DNA of 64,000 nt from an uncultured Lachnospiraceae bacterium (GTDB lineage Bacteria > Bacillota > Clostridia > Lachnospirales > Lachnospiraceae), in contig CAJTSB010000001.1 of assembly GCA_910578825.1 (NCBI GenBank), positions 1-64,000 on the forward strand. Reading direction: 5' to 3'. Both the position numbers and the translations under genes were made by a program. The notes beneath the pieces are model-generated. The model ran no database searches and was not told the origin of the DNA. It was given only the letters and a program-made list of their open reading frames with translations. Below, one piece after another: positions 43,572 through 52,598 of this stretch. The stretch's first letter is position 1. The number at the start of each line of letters is the position of its first letter.

Positions 43572-44918
43572 ATGGAGAAAGTAACGTTTGATTATGGTAA
43601 GAGCGCCGGTTTTATCAGCCAGGAAGAGGTTTCCTATATGGCAAAGCTGGCAGGGGATGCCAGGCAGCTGCTTGTCTCAAAATCAGGGGCAGGAAATGAC
43701 TTTTTGGGGTGGCTGGACTTGCCGGTAGATTATGATAAAGAGGAGTTTGCGCGGATTAAAAAGGCGGCTGCAAAGATTCAGGGTGATTCCGAGGTATTGG
43801 TTGTCATTGGAATCGGAGGCTCCTATCTGGGCGCGAGGGCAGCGATTGAATTCCTCAGACATGGATTCTATAATAATGTGTCCAAAGAAATTCGCAGGAC
43901 ACCGGAAATCTATTATGCCGGAAACAGCATCAGCAGTACCTATCTGGCTGGACTGATTGAGGTAATCGGCGACCGTGATTTCTCTGTAAACGTTATTTCG
44001 AAATCCGGAACCACGACTGAGCCTGCAATTGCATTCCGTGTATTCAAGGAAATGCTGGAGAAAAAATATGGCAAGGAAGAGGCGTCAAAGAGGATTTATG
44101 CGACGACAGATAAAGCGAGAGGCGCGTTGAAGAATCTTGCTACAGAAGAGGGTTATGAGACTTTTGTTGTGCCGGATGATGTCGGAGGACGTTTTTCCGT
44201 ATTGACAGCGGTTGGTCTTCTTCCCATAGCTGCCAGCGGAGCAGATATCGACAAATTGATGGAAGGCGCTGCGGCAGGACGTAAGATGGCGATGGACATG
44301 CCTTTTGCAGAAAATGACGCTATGCAGTATGCAGCAGTCCGCAATATTCTGTTGAGAAAGGGAAAAATGGTTGAGGTGCTTGCAAACTATGAGCCGAGTC
44401 TCCACTATGTATCTGAGTGGTGGAAACAGCTTTACGGAGAGAGTGAAGGAAAGGATCAGAAAGGTATTTTCCCGGCGTCCGTAGACCTCACAACAGATCT
44501 TCATTCTATGGGACAGTTTATTCAGGATGGCGCGCGCATTATGTACGAGACGGTGATGAATGTGGAGAAATCCCGCTGTCGTGTGGAGCTCAAGGAAGAG
44601 GCGGTAGATCTTGACGGATTAAATTATCTTGCTGGAAAAGATATGGACTTTGTAAATAAAAGTGCAATGAATGGAACGATTCTGGCGCATACGGATGGAA
44701 ATGTACCGAACCTCATGGTATCCATTCCCGAGCAGAATGAGTATTATCTTGGCGAACTGTTCTATTTCTTTGAGTTTGCCTGTGGCGTGAGCGGCTATAT
44801 TCTGGGTGTAAATCCATTCAATCAGCCGGGTGTGGAAAGCTACAAACGTAATATGTTTGCTTTGCTTGGCAAGCCGGGATATGAGGCAGAGAGAGAAGAA
44901 TTGTTGAAGAGATTATAA
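43572..44918 (+). CDS. pgi: Glucose-6-phosphate isomerase
   Basis: 448-residue cytoplasmic enzyme interconverting glucose-6-P and fructose-6-P. The sugar-phosphate loop IGIGGSYLGARAAIEF, the signature DVGGRFSVLTAVGLLP and the C-terminal GVNPFNQPGVESYK are intact. Start ATG 43572 after AAAGGAGTGG; the frame is open back to 43500 but that ATG overlaps the promoter. Monocistronic between its promoter and a bidirectional terminator. Confidence 0.97.
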   Translation: MEKVTFDYGKSAGFISQEEVSYMAKLAGDARQLLVSKSGAGNDFLGWLDLPVDYDKEEFARIKKAAAKIQGDSEVLVVIGIGGSYLGARAAIEFLRHGFYNNVSKEIRRTPEIYYAGNSISSTYLAGLIEVIGDRDFSVNVISKSGTTTEPAIAFRVFKEMLEKKYGKEEASKRIYATTDKARGALKNLATEEGYETFVVPDDVGGRFSVLTAVGLLPIAASGADIDKLMEGAAAGRKMAMDMPFAENDAMQYAAVRNILLRKGKMVEVLANYEPSLHYVSEWWKQLYGESEGKDQKGIFPASVDLTTDLHSMGQFIQDGARIMYETVMNVEKSRCRVELKEEAVDLDGLNYLAGKDMDFVNKSAMNGTILAHTDGNVPNLMVSIPEQNEYYLGELFYFFEFACGVSGYILGVNPFNQPGVESYKRNMFALLGKPGYEAEREELLKRL

Positions 44919-44987
44919 TCGTAGTTATATTTTATTATGTTTGCGATTGTCCCATAAGGACGGAAAATATTAATATTGCAGAAATGA

Positions 44988-45017
44988 TACCCCCTGTTGC
45001 AGCAGCATCAGGGGGTA
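44988..45017. terminator. Bidirectional terminator between pgi and the chemoreceptor
   Basis: TACCCCCTG (44988-44996) pairs with CAGGGGGTA (45009-45017). The two genes converge, and both sides have modest T-rich tracts. Confidence 0.75.
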
Positions 45018-45064
45018 ATTTCGTCAGAAACAATAGGATTTTCATCCAATGACTGGCATATTTC

Positions 45065-46819
45065 TTACAATTTAAAAATATCTACGTTTGACTCAAGCGT
45101 ATGTGCAATATCCTGAAGTTTTGCGGCATGTTCTGAAAAGTCCTGCATAATATTGGCTACTTCGTTGACCGCCGCGGAAGTCTCCTCCGTGCTGGCAGCA
45201 TTTTGTTCTGCAATTGCCGTCAGGTTCTGCACAACGTCAACAACATTGGAACGTGCCATATTCAGCTGGTTCGTACGGTCTGCAATTTCATCCACACCCT
45301 GAATGGATTCGGAGATGCCGCCCTGAACCTGTGAAAATACGGAACCGGTTTTGCTGACATTTTCGCTTTGCTTTGTGATGATTTCTTTTACTTCTTCCAT
45401 CGTCTGCACAGCCTTTTGAGAATCCTCCAGCAGCGTATAAATGATATCGTCAATCTGCCTTGCAGAATCGTTGGACTGTTCGGCAAGTTTTTGTATCTGG
45501 GATGCGACAACGGAAAATCCGCGTCCGGCTTCTCCCGCACGAGCGGCCTCAATCGAGGCATTCAGGGACAGAAGGTTTGTTTCATCCGCAATGGAGGAAA
45601 TCAGGCTGGTTGCCTCTTTGATTTTCATGGCGGATTCATTCGTGGTCAATGTCTGTTGATAAATGATGTCAATGGAATTGATAGCATGCTGGTTGACCGC
45701 ATCCAGCTCTGTTAATGCCTGGTTTGCCGTATCGCTTGATTCTTTCATGGAATCAGCTGTGTTATGTAAAGACGTTACCTGTGAGGAAGTATCTTCTACC
45801 ATGGTTCCCATCAGAAGGATATCTTTCGTGGCCTTCTGTGTCTCAGACGCCTGATTGTTTGCCCCGGTTGCGATTTCGGAAACAGCGCGTTCCACATTCT
45901 GTACGGTATCGGTCGTTTCCGTAGCGCGGCTGCTCAGATGTTCCGAGGTTGTATATAGGAGGGAACTCTGTTGTTTGATTCCCGTAACAACATCTACCAT
46001 GGATTTGCGCAGTGTAATAATCGCGCGCGCCATAACGCCTGTTTCGTCCTTGCGCCTGCCGATTTTTACCAGACGTTCATCTTCCTGCCAGTTCATATCG
46101 GCAAGATTGCCTGTGATGTCTGTGATCGTGAGGAGTGGCCGAATCATATTAGCCACGGATATGTAACCGGTACATGCAAGTATGAGGGCAAGTGCGCAAC
46201 AGAACATAAAGGCACGGTTCTGAACGCCAGTAATTGGAGCCAGTATCTCTGATTCGTTTGCACACAATACCACAACGGTATTGTATTTTTCTGTAATATA
46301 ATAAGAAGCGCGTTTCAAAGAGCCTTCATAATTGTAACTGACAACACCCGGTTCTGGTACGTTGCCTTCGTTGATGGCCGTGATTAAAGCGGCAATTTCC
46401 GCAACGTCGCTTGGTTTTCCGATTTTTTCCGGATTTGGATGGTAGAGCATGTTGCCTTCTGCATTTAAAATATAGAAGTAACTCGATTCCATTCCTTTGA
46501 GACCGGCATCATCAAATGTTTTGGCTAACTGGCTGGGATTCATGTTCATTGCGGAAATGGTAAGGTTCTGGTTTAATATTTTTCCGTAAGAATTTGTAAG
46601 GTCTGTCATGTAGTTCTCTGTAATAGACGTTACATTATTCTTAATCGTAGGAATGGTGGTCATTAAGCCAAGAATAACTGTTAGCGCAATGGAAAAAAGC
46701 AATACAAAGGAAACTTTTGCTTTAATAGAAGAGAGCCTCTGTACCCTGTTTGAACGAATCGTTTTTATGGCTTTTTTTGTTTTTTCTTTTTTTTGAGTTA
46801 TGTCCTTTTTTTCTATCAC
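45065..46819 (-). CDS. Methyl-accepting chemotaxis protein
   Basis: 584-residue chemoreceptor. A basic Lys-rich N-terminus, TM1 ~37-57, a dCache-like sensor domain ~58-205 (YFYILNAEGNMLYHPNPEKI), TM2 ~207-230, HAMP, and a long signalling hairpin containing ETNLLSLNASIEAARAGEAG. It would relay ligand binding to CheA/CheW and the flagellar motor. GTG start at 46819 with GAAGGAG upstream. It has a sigma-A-type promoter, not a sigma-28 one. The ligand is unknown; no che genes are near. Confidence 0.95.
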   Translation of the reverse strand: MIEKKDITQKKEKTKKAIKTIRSNRVQRLSSIKAKVSFVLLFSIALTVILGLMTTIPTIKNNVTSITENYMTDLTNSYGKILNQNLTISAMNMNPSQLAKTFDDAGLKGMESSYFYILNAEGNMLYHPNPEKIGKPSDVAEIAALITAINEGNVPEPGVVSYNYEGSLKRASYYITEKYNTVVVLCANESEILAPITGVQNRAFMFCCALALILACTGYISVANMIRPLLTITDITGNLADMNWQEDERLVKIGRRKDETGVMARAIITLRKSMVDVVTGIKQQSSLLYTTSEHLSSRATETTDTVQNVERAVSEIATGANNQASETQKATKDILLMGTMVEDTSSQVTSLHNTADSMKESSDTANQALTELDAVNQHAINSIDIIYQQTLTTNESAMKIKEATSLISSIADETNLLSLNASIEAARAGEAGRGFSVVASQIQKLAEQSNDSARQIDDIIYTLLEDSQKAVQTMEEVKEIITKQSENVSKTGSVFSQVQGGISESIQGVDEIADRTNQLNMARSNVVDVVQNLTAIAEQNAASTEETSAAVNEVANIMQDFSEHAAKLQDIAHTLESNVDIFKL

Positions 46820-46854
46820 ATCTATTTCTCCCTTCCAACCTGATATTTATCTTA

Positions 46855-46883
46855 ATTATAACAGTTTGTATGGGGCTTTTCAA
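46855..46883 (-). promoter_or_regulatory. Promoter of the chemoreceptor gene
   Basis: On the minus strand TTGAAA (46883-46878), 17-nt spacer, TATAAT (46860-46855). Confidence 0.82.
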
Positions 46884-47044
46884 TGAAAATAAGGTTATGA
46901 AATTCCCCATTTTTATAATAATCGACAATACAATATCGAAAAGTCTTGCCGCAAAAGAAACAGAGATACCCTGCATAAAAGGCGTTTGCAAAGCTGGTAT
47001 TTATTATCTGGATATAAAAGGAAAAATATTTTTAAGACGAACGC
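46884..47044. other. Intergenic region between divergent promoters
   Basis: No supported gene. An open frame on the plus strand runs from 46750 to 47088, but it is antisense to the chemoreceptor start, lacks a ribosome site and covers two promoters. Confidence 0.6.
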
Positions 47045-47073
47045 TTGACAATTTACAAATTCTTTGCTATAGT
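47045..47073 (+). promoter_or_regulatory. Promoter of the wall hydrolase gene
   Basis: TTGACA (47045-47050), 17-nt spacer, TATAGT (47068-47073); leader ~80 nt, AT-rich. Confidence 0.85.
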
Positions 47074-47159
47074 GTAACAAGTTTGTAACATATTTAATAA
47101 TTTTGAATAAAATAGCATATAAACTTTTAACATGTTATTTTATCTTTCAGGAGGTCAAT

Positions 47160-48485
47160 ATGAAATTCGATAAGAAGGTTATGGAAAGCGGAGTTGTGGC
47201 AGCATTTTCTATGGTTTTGGCGTTTACGGCAGTACCGGCAAACTGTGTTTCAACAAATTCGGTTCTGGATAGCCGGACAGTAGAATTGATTGCAGAGACA
47301 ACAAGAAAGAACTGGGAAAGTGAATTTATTACAAAGGCAAAGAAACAGCATGAGCTTGTCGCATCCGCTGCTGAAACAAAACAGCAGAAAGAGGAAGTGA
47401 AGAGCGCTGTAGAAGAGAATAATGCTCCGCAGAACGTTGTTGAGGAGAATGCAGTAGAAGAGAATGCTGTATCACAGAATGCAATAGAGGAGAACGCTGC
47501 AAAAGAGAAAGCAGCACCGCAGAAAGCTGCCGAAAAAGATACGGTAGAGGAAAAAGCTGTTGAGGAAGTTTCTCCATGGGCGGATAAATTGTTGCCGAAG
47601 GTAGACGAATATCTGAATGTGCGTACAGAGGCATCTGAGGAGTCAGAGCCGGCAGGCAAACTTCCTAAGGGAGCATCCGCACAGATTCTTGAGGCAGGCG
47701 AAGAGTGGACAAAGATTTCTTCCGGTAATGTGGAAGGATATGTTAAGAATGAATTCTGCGTAACCGGTTCGGAAGCAGAGACGCTTGCAAATGAAGTGGG
47801 AACAACTTATGCTACAGCTGTAACAGGTGGCGTTCGCGTGAGAGAGACAGCGTCTTCCGAGGAAGATGTTACTATCTTAGATGTGCTCGAAGAGGGCGGC
47901 AAGATTAAGGTTGATACGGAAGCAGAGCCGGTAGAAGGCTGGGTTTGCGTTAAACTTGACGACGGAACGGCTTATGTCAGTGCAGAATATGTCAGTGTGG
48001 AATTAGAGCTTGGCAAAGCAATTTCCATTGAGGAAGAGCGTGCAGCAATAGAAGCCGCGGAAGCGGAGAGAAGGGCAAAAGAGGCCGCACAGAGTTCTTC
48101 TTCACAGAGCCAGAGTGCAGGAACACAGCAGAAGGCAGCAGTTGCAGCATCCTATGATGATGTAACATTGCTGGGTGCGCTGATTCAATGTGAGGCAGGC
48201 GGAGAGTGCTACGAAGGGCAGCTTGCAGTAGGAGCGGTTGTTATGAACCGTGTCCGTGCAGGATATGCAGGAAGCATTTCTGATGTTATTTATCAGAGCG
48301 GGCAGTTCCCACCGGCAACAAACGGAACAATGGCAGGCGTACTGGCAAGCGGTGTAAGCGGAAGCTGTATTCAGGCGGCACAGCAGGCAATTAGCGGTGT
48401 GGATAATGTGAATGGAGCAACATCTTTCCGAAATGTAGGATCCGGCATACCGGGAATTGTAATTGGAAATCAGGTATTTTTCTAA
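47160..48485 (+). CDS. Secreted SH3-domain SleB-type cell wall hydrolase
   Basis: 441-residue secreted protein. Signal peptide ~1-28 (GVVAAFSMVLAFTAVPA), an Ala/Glu/Val/Asn low-complexity spacer ~80-140 with repeated VEENA units, two bacterial SH3 domains (~150-200 and ~220-280), an Ala/Ser linker, and a C-terminal hydrolase_2/SleB domain ~335-441 with likely catalytic E345 (IQCEAGGECYEGQLAVG). Predicted to cut peptidoglycan in growth, sporulation or germination. ATG 47160 after CAGGAGG; the longer frame from 47103 lacks a site. Confidence 0.9.
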   Translation: MKFDKKVMESGVVAAFSMVLAFTAVPANCVSTNSVLDSRTVELIAETTRKNWESEFITKAKKQHELVASAAETKQQKEEVKSAVEENNAPQNVVEENAVEENAVSQNAIEENAAKEKAAPQKAAEKDTVEEKAVEEVSPWADKLLPKVDEYLNVRTEASEESEPAGKLPKGASAQILEAGEEWTKISSGNVEGYVKNEFCVTGSEAETLANEVGTTYATAVTGGVRVRETASSEEDVTILDVLEEGGKIKVDTEAEPVEGWVCVKLDDGTAYVSAEYVSVELELGKAISIEEERAAIEAAEAERRAKEAAQSSSSQSQSAGTQQKAAVAASYDDVTLLGALIQCEAGGECYEGQLAVGAVVMNRVRAGYAGSISDVIYQSGQFPPATNGTMAGVLASGVSGSCIQAAQQAISGVDNVNGATSFRNVGSGIPGIVIGNQVFF

Positions 48486-48512
48486 TATAAGTAAATATAA
48501 TGAACAGAAAGA

Positions 48513-48540
48513 GCGGGCAGTTCCATATGGAATTGTCCGC
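48513..48540 (+). terminator. Hairpin after the wall hydrolase gene
   Basis: GCGGGCAGTTCC (48513-48524) pairs with GGAATTGTCCGC (48529-48540) including two G-U pairs around ATAT. No T run. Confidence 0.55.
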
Positions 48541-48609
48541 CTTGCTGTGTATCTTAAATATCATCCCTGCTGAATTATTACTATCCAAATACAGTTTCTG
48601 ATTATAATG

Positions 48610-48638
48610 TTGTAATCGGAGGGAAAGTATAGTAATAT
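48610..48638 (+). promoter_or_regulatory. Candidate promoter of nfeD
   Basis: TTGTAA (48610-48615), 17-nt spacer, TAATAT (48633-48638). A second TATAAT at 48603-48608 lacks a -35. Confidence 0.45.
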
Positions 48639-48660
48639 AACATTTAAGGAGGCGAACGTC

Positions 48661-49092
48661 ATGGATGGTATTTTCTGGTTAGCGATTGTTGTTGTGATGG
48701 CGATCATTGAAATTATTACCTTGGGACTGACTACAATCTGGTTTGCCGGAGGTGCGCTGGTTGCCTTTATTGCGAGTTTGTTTGGCGCCGGTTTTGTGAT
48801 ACAGGTGGTATTGTTTGTTGCAGTTTCGGTTATCTTATTGGCAGCGACAAGACCTTTGGCAGTGAAATATCTTAATAAGAATATGGAGAGTACCAATGCC
48901 GAAAGCCTGATAGGCAAGCTGGCAGTAGTTAAGGAAGAAATCGATAACCTCAATGCCCGGGGACATGTCAGCGTCAACGGACAGGAGTGGACGGCGCGTG
49001 CCGTTGAGGAAAAGGTTATTCCGGAGGGCGCAACCGTAGAGATTGTAGAAATCAGCGGCGTAAAGCTGCTGGTAAAAGAGACGGCGAAGTGA
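48661..49092 (+). CDS. NfeD family membrane protein
   Basis: 143-residue protein with two to three TM segments (~4-70) and a C-terminal OB-fold (~80-140: IGKLAVVKEEIDNLNARGHV, VSVNGQEWTARA). NfeD proteins pair with SPFH proteins in membrane microdomains; the next gene is such a partner. ATG 48661 after AAGGAGG. Short non-protease form. Confidence 0.92.
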   Translation: MDGIFWLAIVVVMAIIEIITLGLTTIWFAGGALVAFIASLFGAGFVIQVVLFVAVSVILLAATRPLAVKYLNKNMESTNAESLIGKLAVVKEEIDNLNARGHVSVNGQEWTARAVEEKVIPEGATVEIVEISGVKLLVKETAK

Positions 49093-49160
49093 TGTGATTC
49101 ATTTTGCCATGCCATTTGTAAATGGCTGAACCGATAAAATATTTTATGGAGGAGAAACAT

Positions 49161-50096
49161 ATGACTGGAGGAATAGAATTTTTAGTAGTAATTGCGTTTA
49201 TTATCCTGGTGCTGCTGTTGCTGGTATCCTGCATTAAGATTGTACCGCAGGCACATGCGCTTGTTATTGAGCGGCTGGGCGCTTATCAGGGAACATGGGG
49301 CGTTGGTCTTCATTTCAAAGTGCCGTTCCTTGACAAGGTTGCAAAACGCGTGATTTTGAAAGAGCAGGTCGTTGATTTTGCGCCGCAGCCGGTAATTACC
49401 AAGGATAATGTAACCATGCGGATTGATACGGTGGTATATTTCCAGATTACAGACCCGAAACTGTTTGCCTATGGCGTAGAGCGTCCGATTATGGCGATCG
49501 AAAACCTGACGGCGACAACGCTTCGTAATATCATCGGTGATTTGGAATTAGACGAGACTTTAACGTCAAGAGAGCTTATCAATACAAAAATGCGCGCTTC
49601 TCTCGATGTAGCGACCGACCCATGGGGAATCAAGGTAAATCGTGTGGAGCTTAAAAACATTATTCCGCCGCAGCAGATTCAGGATGCGATGGAGAAACAG
49701 GCAAAGGCGGAACGTGAACGTCGTGCGGCCGTTACGCAGGCAGAAGGCGAGAAGACGGCTACGGTTCTTGTGGCAGAGGGTAAAAAGGAATCTGCAATTC
49801 TGGATGCAGAGGCAGAGAAACAGGCGGCAATCCTGCGTGCAGAGGCCAAAAAAGAGGCGACCATGCGCGAGGCAGAAGGCCAGGCAGAGGCAATCCTGCG
49901 GATTCAGCAGGCAAATGCAGATGGTCTGCGTTTCTTAAAGGAGGCAGCGCCGGACGGAGCCGTATTGCAGCTGAAGAGTCTGGAGGCATTTGCGAAAGCA
50001 GCAGACGGGCAGGCGACGAAGATCATTATCCCTTCCGATATTCAGGGGGTAGCCGGGCTTACAAAGACGATCGCAGAGGTCGCGAAGGAAATCTGA
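49161..50096 (+). CDS. SPFH/stomatin-type membrane scaffold protein
   Basis: 311-residue protein: N-terminal TM ~6-28, SPFH/Band 7 domain ~30-190 (QAHALVIERLGAYQGTWGVG), then an Ala/Glu coiled coil ~190-265 (AEGKKESAILDAEAEKQAA), typical of QmcA/HflK-like stomatins that oligomerise in membrane microdomains. Forms an operon with nfeD. ATG 49161 after GGAGGAG; upstream in-frame 49122 lacks a site. Confidence 0.93.
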   Translation: MTGGIEFLVVIAFIILVLLLLVSCIKIVPQAHALVIERLGAYQGTWGVGLHFKVPFLDKVAKRVILKEQVVDFAPQPVITKDNVTMRIDTVVYFQITDPKLFAYGVERPIMAIENLTATTLRNIIGDLELDETLTSRELINTKMRASLDVATDPWGIKVNRVELKNIIPPQQIQDAMEKQAKAERERRAAVTQAEGEKTATVLVAEGKKESAILDAEAEKQAAILRAEAKKEATMREAEGQAEAILRIQQANADGLRFLKEAAPDGAVLQLKSLEAFAKAADGQATKIIIPSDIQGVAGLTKTIAEVAKEI

Positions 50097-50147
50097 AAAT
50101 TCCGGATAAAGTGAAACTGATAGCATCCGGTTAAGTGTGAATCACAG

Positions 50148-50174
50148 CGGACTGTCCGATTATTTGGCAGTCCG
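50148..50174 (+). terminator. Hairpin ending the nfeD-SPFH operon
   Basis: CGGACTG (50148-50154) pairs with CAGTCCG (50168-50174), with CC/GG extending the stem past one bulge. GTGAA and TTCAC flank it. No strong T tract; it could also be an argF control element. Confidence 0.5.
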
Positions 50175-50240
50175 TTCACATTTCATGGAAGATGGCACAT
50201 GGATACAAATAAATTTATTTTGAAAACGGGAGAGAAAAAT

Positions 50241-51227
50241 ATGGATTTACGAGGAAGGAATTTTTTGAAATTAAAAGATTTTACGCCGGAGGAGATTGAA
50301 TCCTTGATTACATTATCGGCGGAGTTAAAACAGAAGAAGAAACAGGGAATTGCGCATGATGAGTTAAAAGGGAAGAATATCGTGTTGATTTTTGAGAAGA
50401 CAAGCACAAGGACACGGTGTTCCTTTGAGGTTGCGGCGCATGATTTGGGGATGCATGTGACGTATCTGGATCCGTCCGGTTCCCAGATTGGAAAAAAGGA
50501 GAGCATTCGCGATACGGCGCGGGTGCTTGGCAGGATGTATGACGGCATCGAATACCGCGGTTACGGACAGGAGATTGTAGAGGAGCTTGCCGCACATGCG
50601 GGCGTTCCGGTCTGGAACGGACTTACCAATGAATTTCATCCCACACAGATGATTGCGGATATGCTTACTGTAAAGGAGAAATTAGGGCGTCTGCGAGGCG
50701 TGAAATTTGTATATATGGGAGACGCGCGTTACAACATGGGCAATTCCCTGATGGTAACCTGCGCCAAGCTTGGCATGGATTTTGTGGCGTGTACCAGCAA
50801 GACATACTTTCCGGAGCGGGAACTGGTGGATTACTGCAATGAAGTTGCCAGCAAAACCGGCGGTTCCGTCACTTTGACGGAGGACGTGGAGAGCGGAACG
50901 AAGGATGCGGATGTAATTTATACGGACGTCTGGGTGTCCATGGGAGAGCCGGATGAGGTCTGGGAGAGCCGGATTCGGGAATTGATGCCATACCAGGTAA
51001 ACAAAAAAGTCATGGATAATGCCAAAGAGACGGCAATTTTCATGCATTGTCTGCCGGCATTCCATGATTTGGAAACGAAAATTGGCAAAGAAATCTACGA
51101 AAAATTTGGTCTGACAGAGATGGAAGTTACGGATGAGGTGTTTGAGAGCAGCAAATCCGTTGTGTTTGATGAGGCGGAAAACAGAATGCACAGTATTAAG
51201 GCGATTATGTACGCTACGCTTAGATAG
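50241..51227 (+). CDS. argF: Ornithine carbamoyltransferase
   Basis: 328-residue cytoplasmic enzyme converting ornithine and carbamoyl phosphate to citrulline. The carbamoyl-phosphate site STRTR lies at 55-59, the FHPTQ loop follows, and ornithine-binding HCLP has H269/C270. Catabolic ArcB is similar; the absence of arcA/arcC neighbours favours the anabolic call. Start ATG 50241 after GGGAGAG. Followed by birA in 8 nt. Confidence 0.93.
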   Translation: MDLRGRNFLKLKDFTPEEIESLITLSAELKQKKKQGIAHDELKGKNIVLIFEKTSTRTRCSFEVAAHDLGMHVTYLDPSGSQIGKKESIRDTARVLGRMYDGIEYRGYGQEIVEELAAHAGVPVWNGLTNEFHPTQMIADMLTVKEKLGRLRGVKFVYMGDARYNMGNSLMVTCAKLGMDFVACTSKTYFPERELVDYCNEVASKTGGSVTLTEDVESGTKDADVIYTDVWVSMGEPDEVWESRIRELMPYQVNKKVMDNAKETAIFMHCLPAFHDLETKIGKEIYEKFGLTEMEVTDEVFESSKSVVFDEAENRMHSIKAIMYATLR

Positions 51228-51235
51228 GGAACAGG

Positions 51236-52240
51236 ATGAAAACAAAGATTTTACAGGTGTTAAGGCAAAATCGGGATACATATGTTTCGGGACAGGAGCT
51301 ATGTGAGAAATTTGGGGTCTCCCGTACTGCCGTATGGAAAGCAATCAAACAATTGAAGGAGTCGGGCTATGAGATTGCAGCGATTCAGAACAGGGGCTAT
51401 CGGTTAATCGCAGTTCCGGATATTTTATCACAGAGTGAAGTGGCAAGCCAGCTGCATACAAAGTGGCTGGGGCGCGAAGTACGCTATTTTGAGGAGATTG
51501 ATTCCACAAATATGGCGGCAAAGCGGATTGCGGAAGAGAGTGACGGCACAGACTGGCATGGATGCGTCGTTGTGGCGGAGAAACAGACTGCCGGGCGGGG
51601 ACGCCGGGGACGGGGCTGGAGCTCTCCTCCTGGAACAGGGTTGTTTTTTTCCATATTGCTGAAACCGCCAATTTCCCCGGGCAATGCCTCTATGCTGACG
51701 CTGGTAAAGGGAATGGCAACGGTTAAGGGGATTTCGGAAGTGACAGGTTTAAAACCGCAGATTAAGTGGCCGAACGATGTCGTTTTAAACGGCAGGAAGA
51801 TTGTGGGAATTCTGACAGAAATGAGTGCGCAGATTGATTATGTGAACCATATTGTAGTGGGAACCGGAATCAATGTAAGCCAGACAGAATTTCCGGAAGA
51901 GATTGCCCAGACGGCGACTTCGCTAAAACTGGAGCTTGAAAGAGGGGGAAAGAAGGAATCGCTTTCCAGGGCGCAGATTTTGGGGGCGGTGTTGCAGTGT
52001 TTTGAACAGTATTATGAAGTGTACCTTAAGACAGAGGACTTGTCCGCTCTGATGGAAGAATACAATTCCATGCTGGTGAATCAGGGAAAGATGGTTCGGG
52101 TATTAGACCCTCTGGGTGAATATGAGGGGACGGCATTGGGAATCAATGACAGAGGAGAACTTTTGGTTGAGCGGGAGGATGGGATATGTAAAGTATCCTC
52201 CGGCGAAGTATCGGTACGGGGGATTTATGGATATGTGTAA
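51236..52240 (+). CDS. birA: Bifunctional biotin ligase/repressor BirA
   Basis: 334-residue protein. N-terminal winged helix ~1-60 (SGQELCEKFGVSRTAVWKAI), central biotin-AMP ligase domain with GRGRRGR near 119 and KWPNDV near 176, and a C-terminal SH3-like domain. It attaches biotin to carboxylases and can repress biotin genes. ATG with AACAGG upstream. Its 3' end overlaps the following small gene by 14 nt. Confidence 0.95.
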   Translation: MKTKILQVLRQNRDTYVSGQELCEKFGVSRTAVWKAIKQLKESGYEIAAIQNRGYRLIAVPDILSQSEVASQLHTKWLGREVRYFEEIDSTNMAAKRIAEESDGTDWHGCVVVAEKQTAGRGRRGRGWSSPPGTGLFFSILLKPPISPGNASMLTLVKGMATVKGISEVTGLKPQIKWPNDVVLNGRKIVGILTEMSAQIDYVNHIVVGTGINVSQTEFPEEIAQTATSLKLELERGGKKESLSRAQILGAVLQCFEQYYEVYLKTEDLSALMEEYNSMLVNQGKMVRVLDPLGEYEGTALGINDRGELLVEREDGICKVSSGEVSVRGIYGYV

Positions 52241-52595
52241 TGAGAGGAATTTGGAAGAAACCGTATTATGCGCATCCAGCGCGTATACGAAGAAATATTA
52301 TCTGAATGAAGAATTCCATTCCCTTCCGGAGCAAATTCAGGATGAATTAAAGATTATGTGCGTGCTATATACAGAAGATATTGGCGGAACGCTGGCTCTG
52401 GTATTTGACACGGAGGGCAGCCTTGGGCTGCAGGCGGCGTGTGAGGAAGGGGACTTACTGTACGATGATATTGGCAGCGTGTTGAAAATCAAACAGTTGC
52501 AGCGGGACAAGCAGGAGTTGTTTCATTCCCTGGAAATGTATTATAAAATTTTTATTCTGGGTGAAGACCTGTGTGAAGAAGATTTGGAGGATTGA
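52227..52595 (+). CDS. Small conserved protein between birA and coaX (DUF6145-like)
   Basis: 122-residue acidic protein: ETVLCASSAYTKKYYLNEEF, then QIQDELKIMCVLYTEDIGGT and a C-terminal acidic helix (EDLCEEDLED). It fits the small DUF6145-type proteins I associate with this position in Lachnospiraceae; no function known. ATG 52227 or 52233 follow ACGGGGGA. Embedded in a translationally coupled run. Confidence 0.7.
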   Translation: MDMCNERNLEETVLCASSAYTKKYYLNEEFHSLPEQIQDELKIMCVLYTEDIGGTLALVFDTEGSLGLQAACEEGDLLYDDIGSVLKIKQLQRDKQELFHSLEMYYKIFILGEDLCEEDLED

Positions 52596-52598
52596 GGA

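Noticed and set aside
46820..46883. Sigma-28 promoter for the chemoreceptor
   Set aside because: A better sigma-A match (TTGAAA-17-TATAAT) is present and no TAAA-N15-CCGA pattern is seen.
46750..47088. Plus-strand frame of 112 codons
   Set aside because: Antisense to the chemoreceptor start and covers two opposing promoters; no ribosome site.
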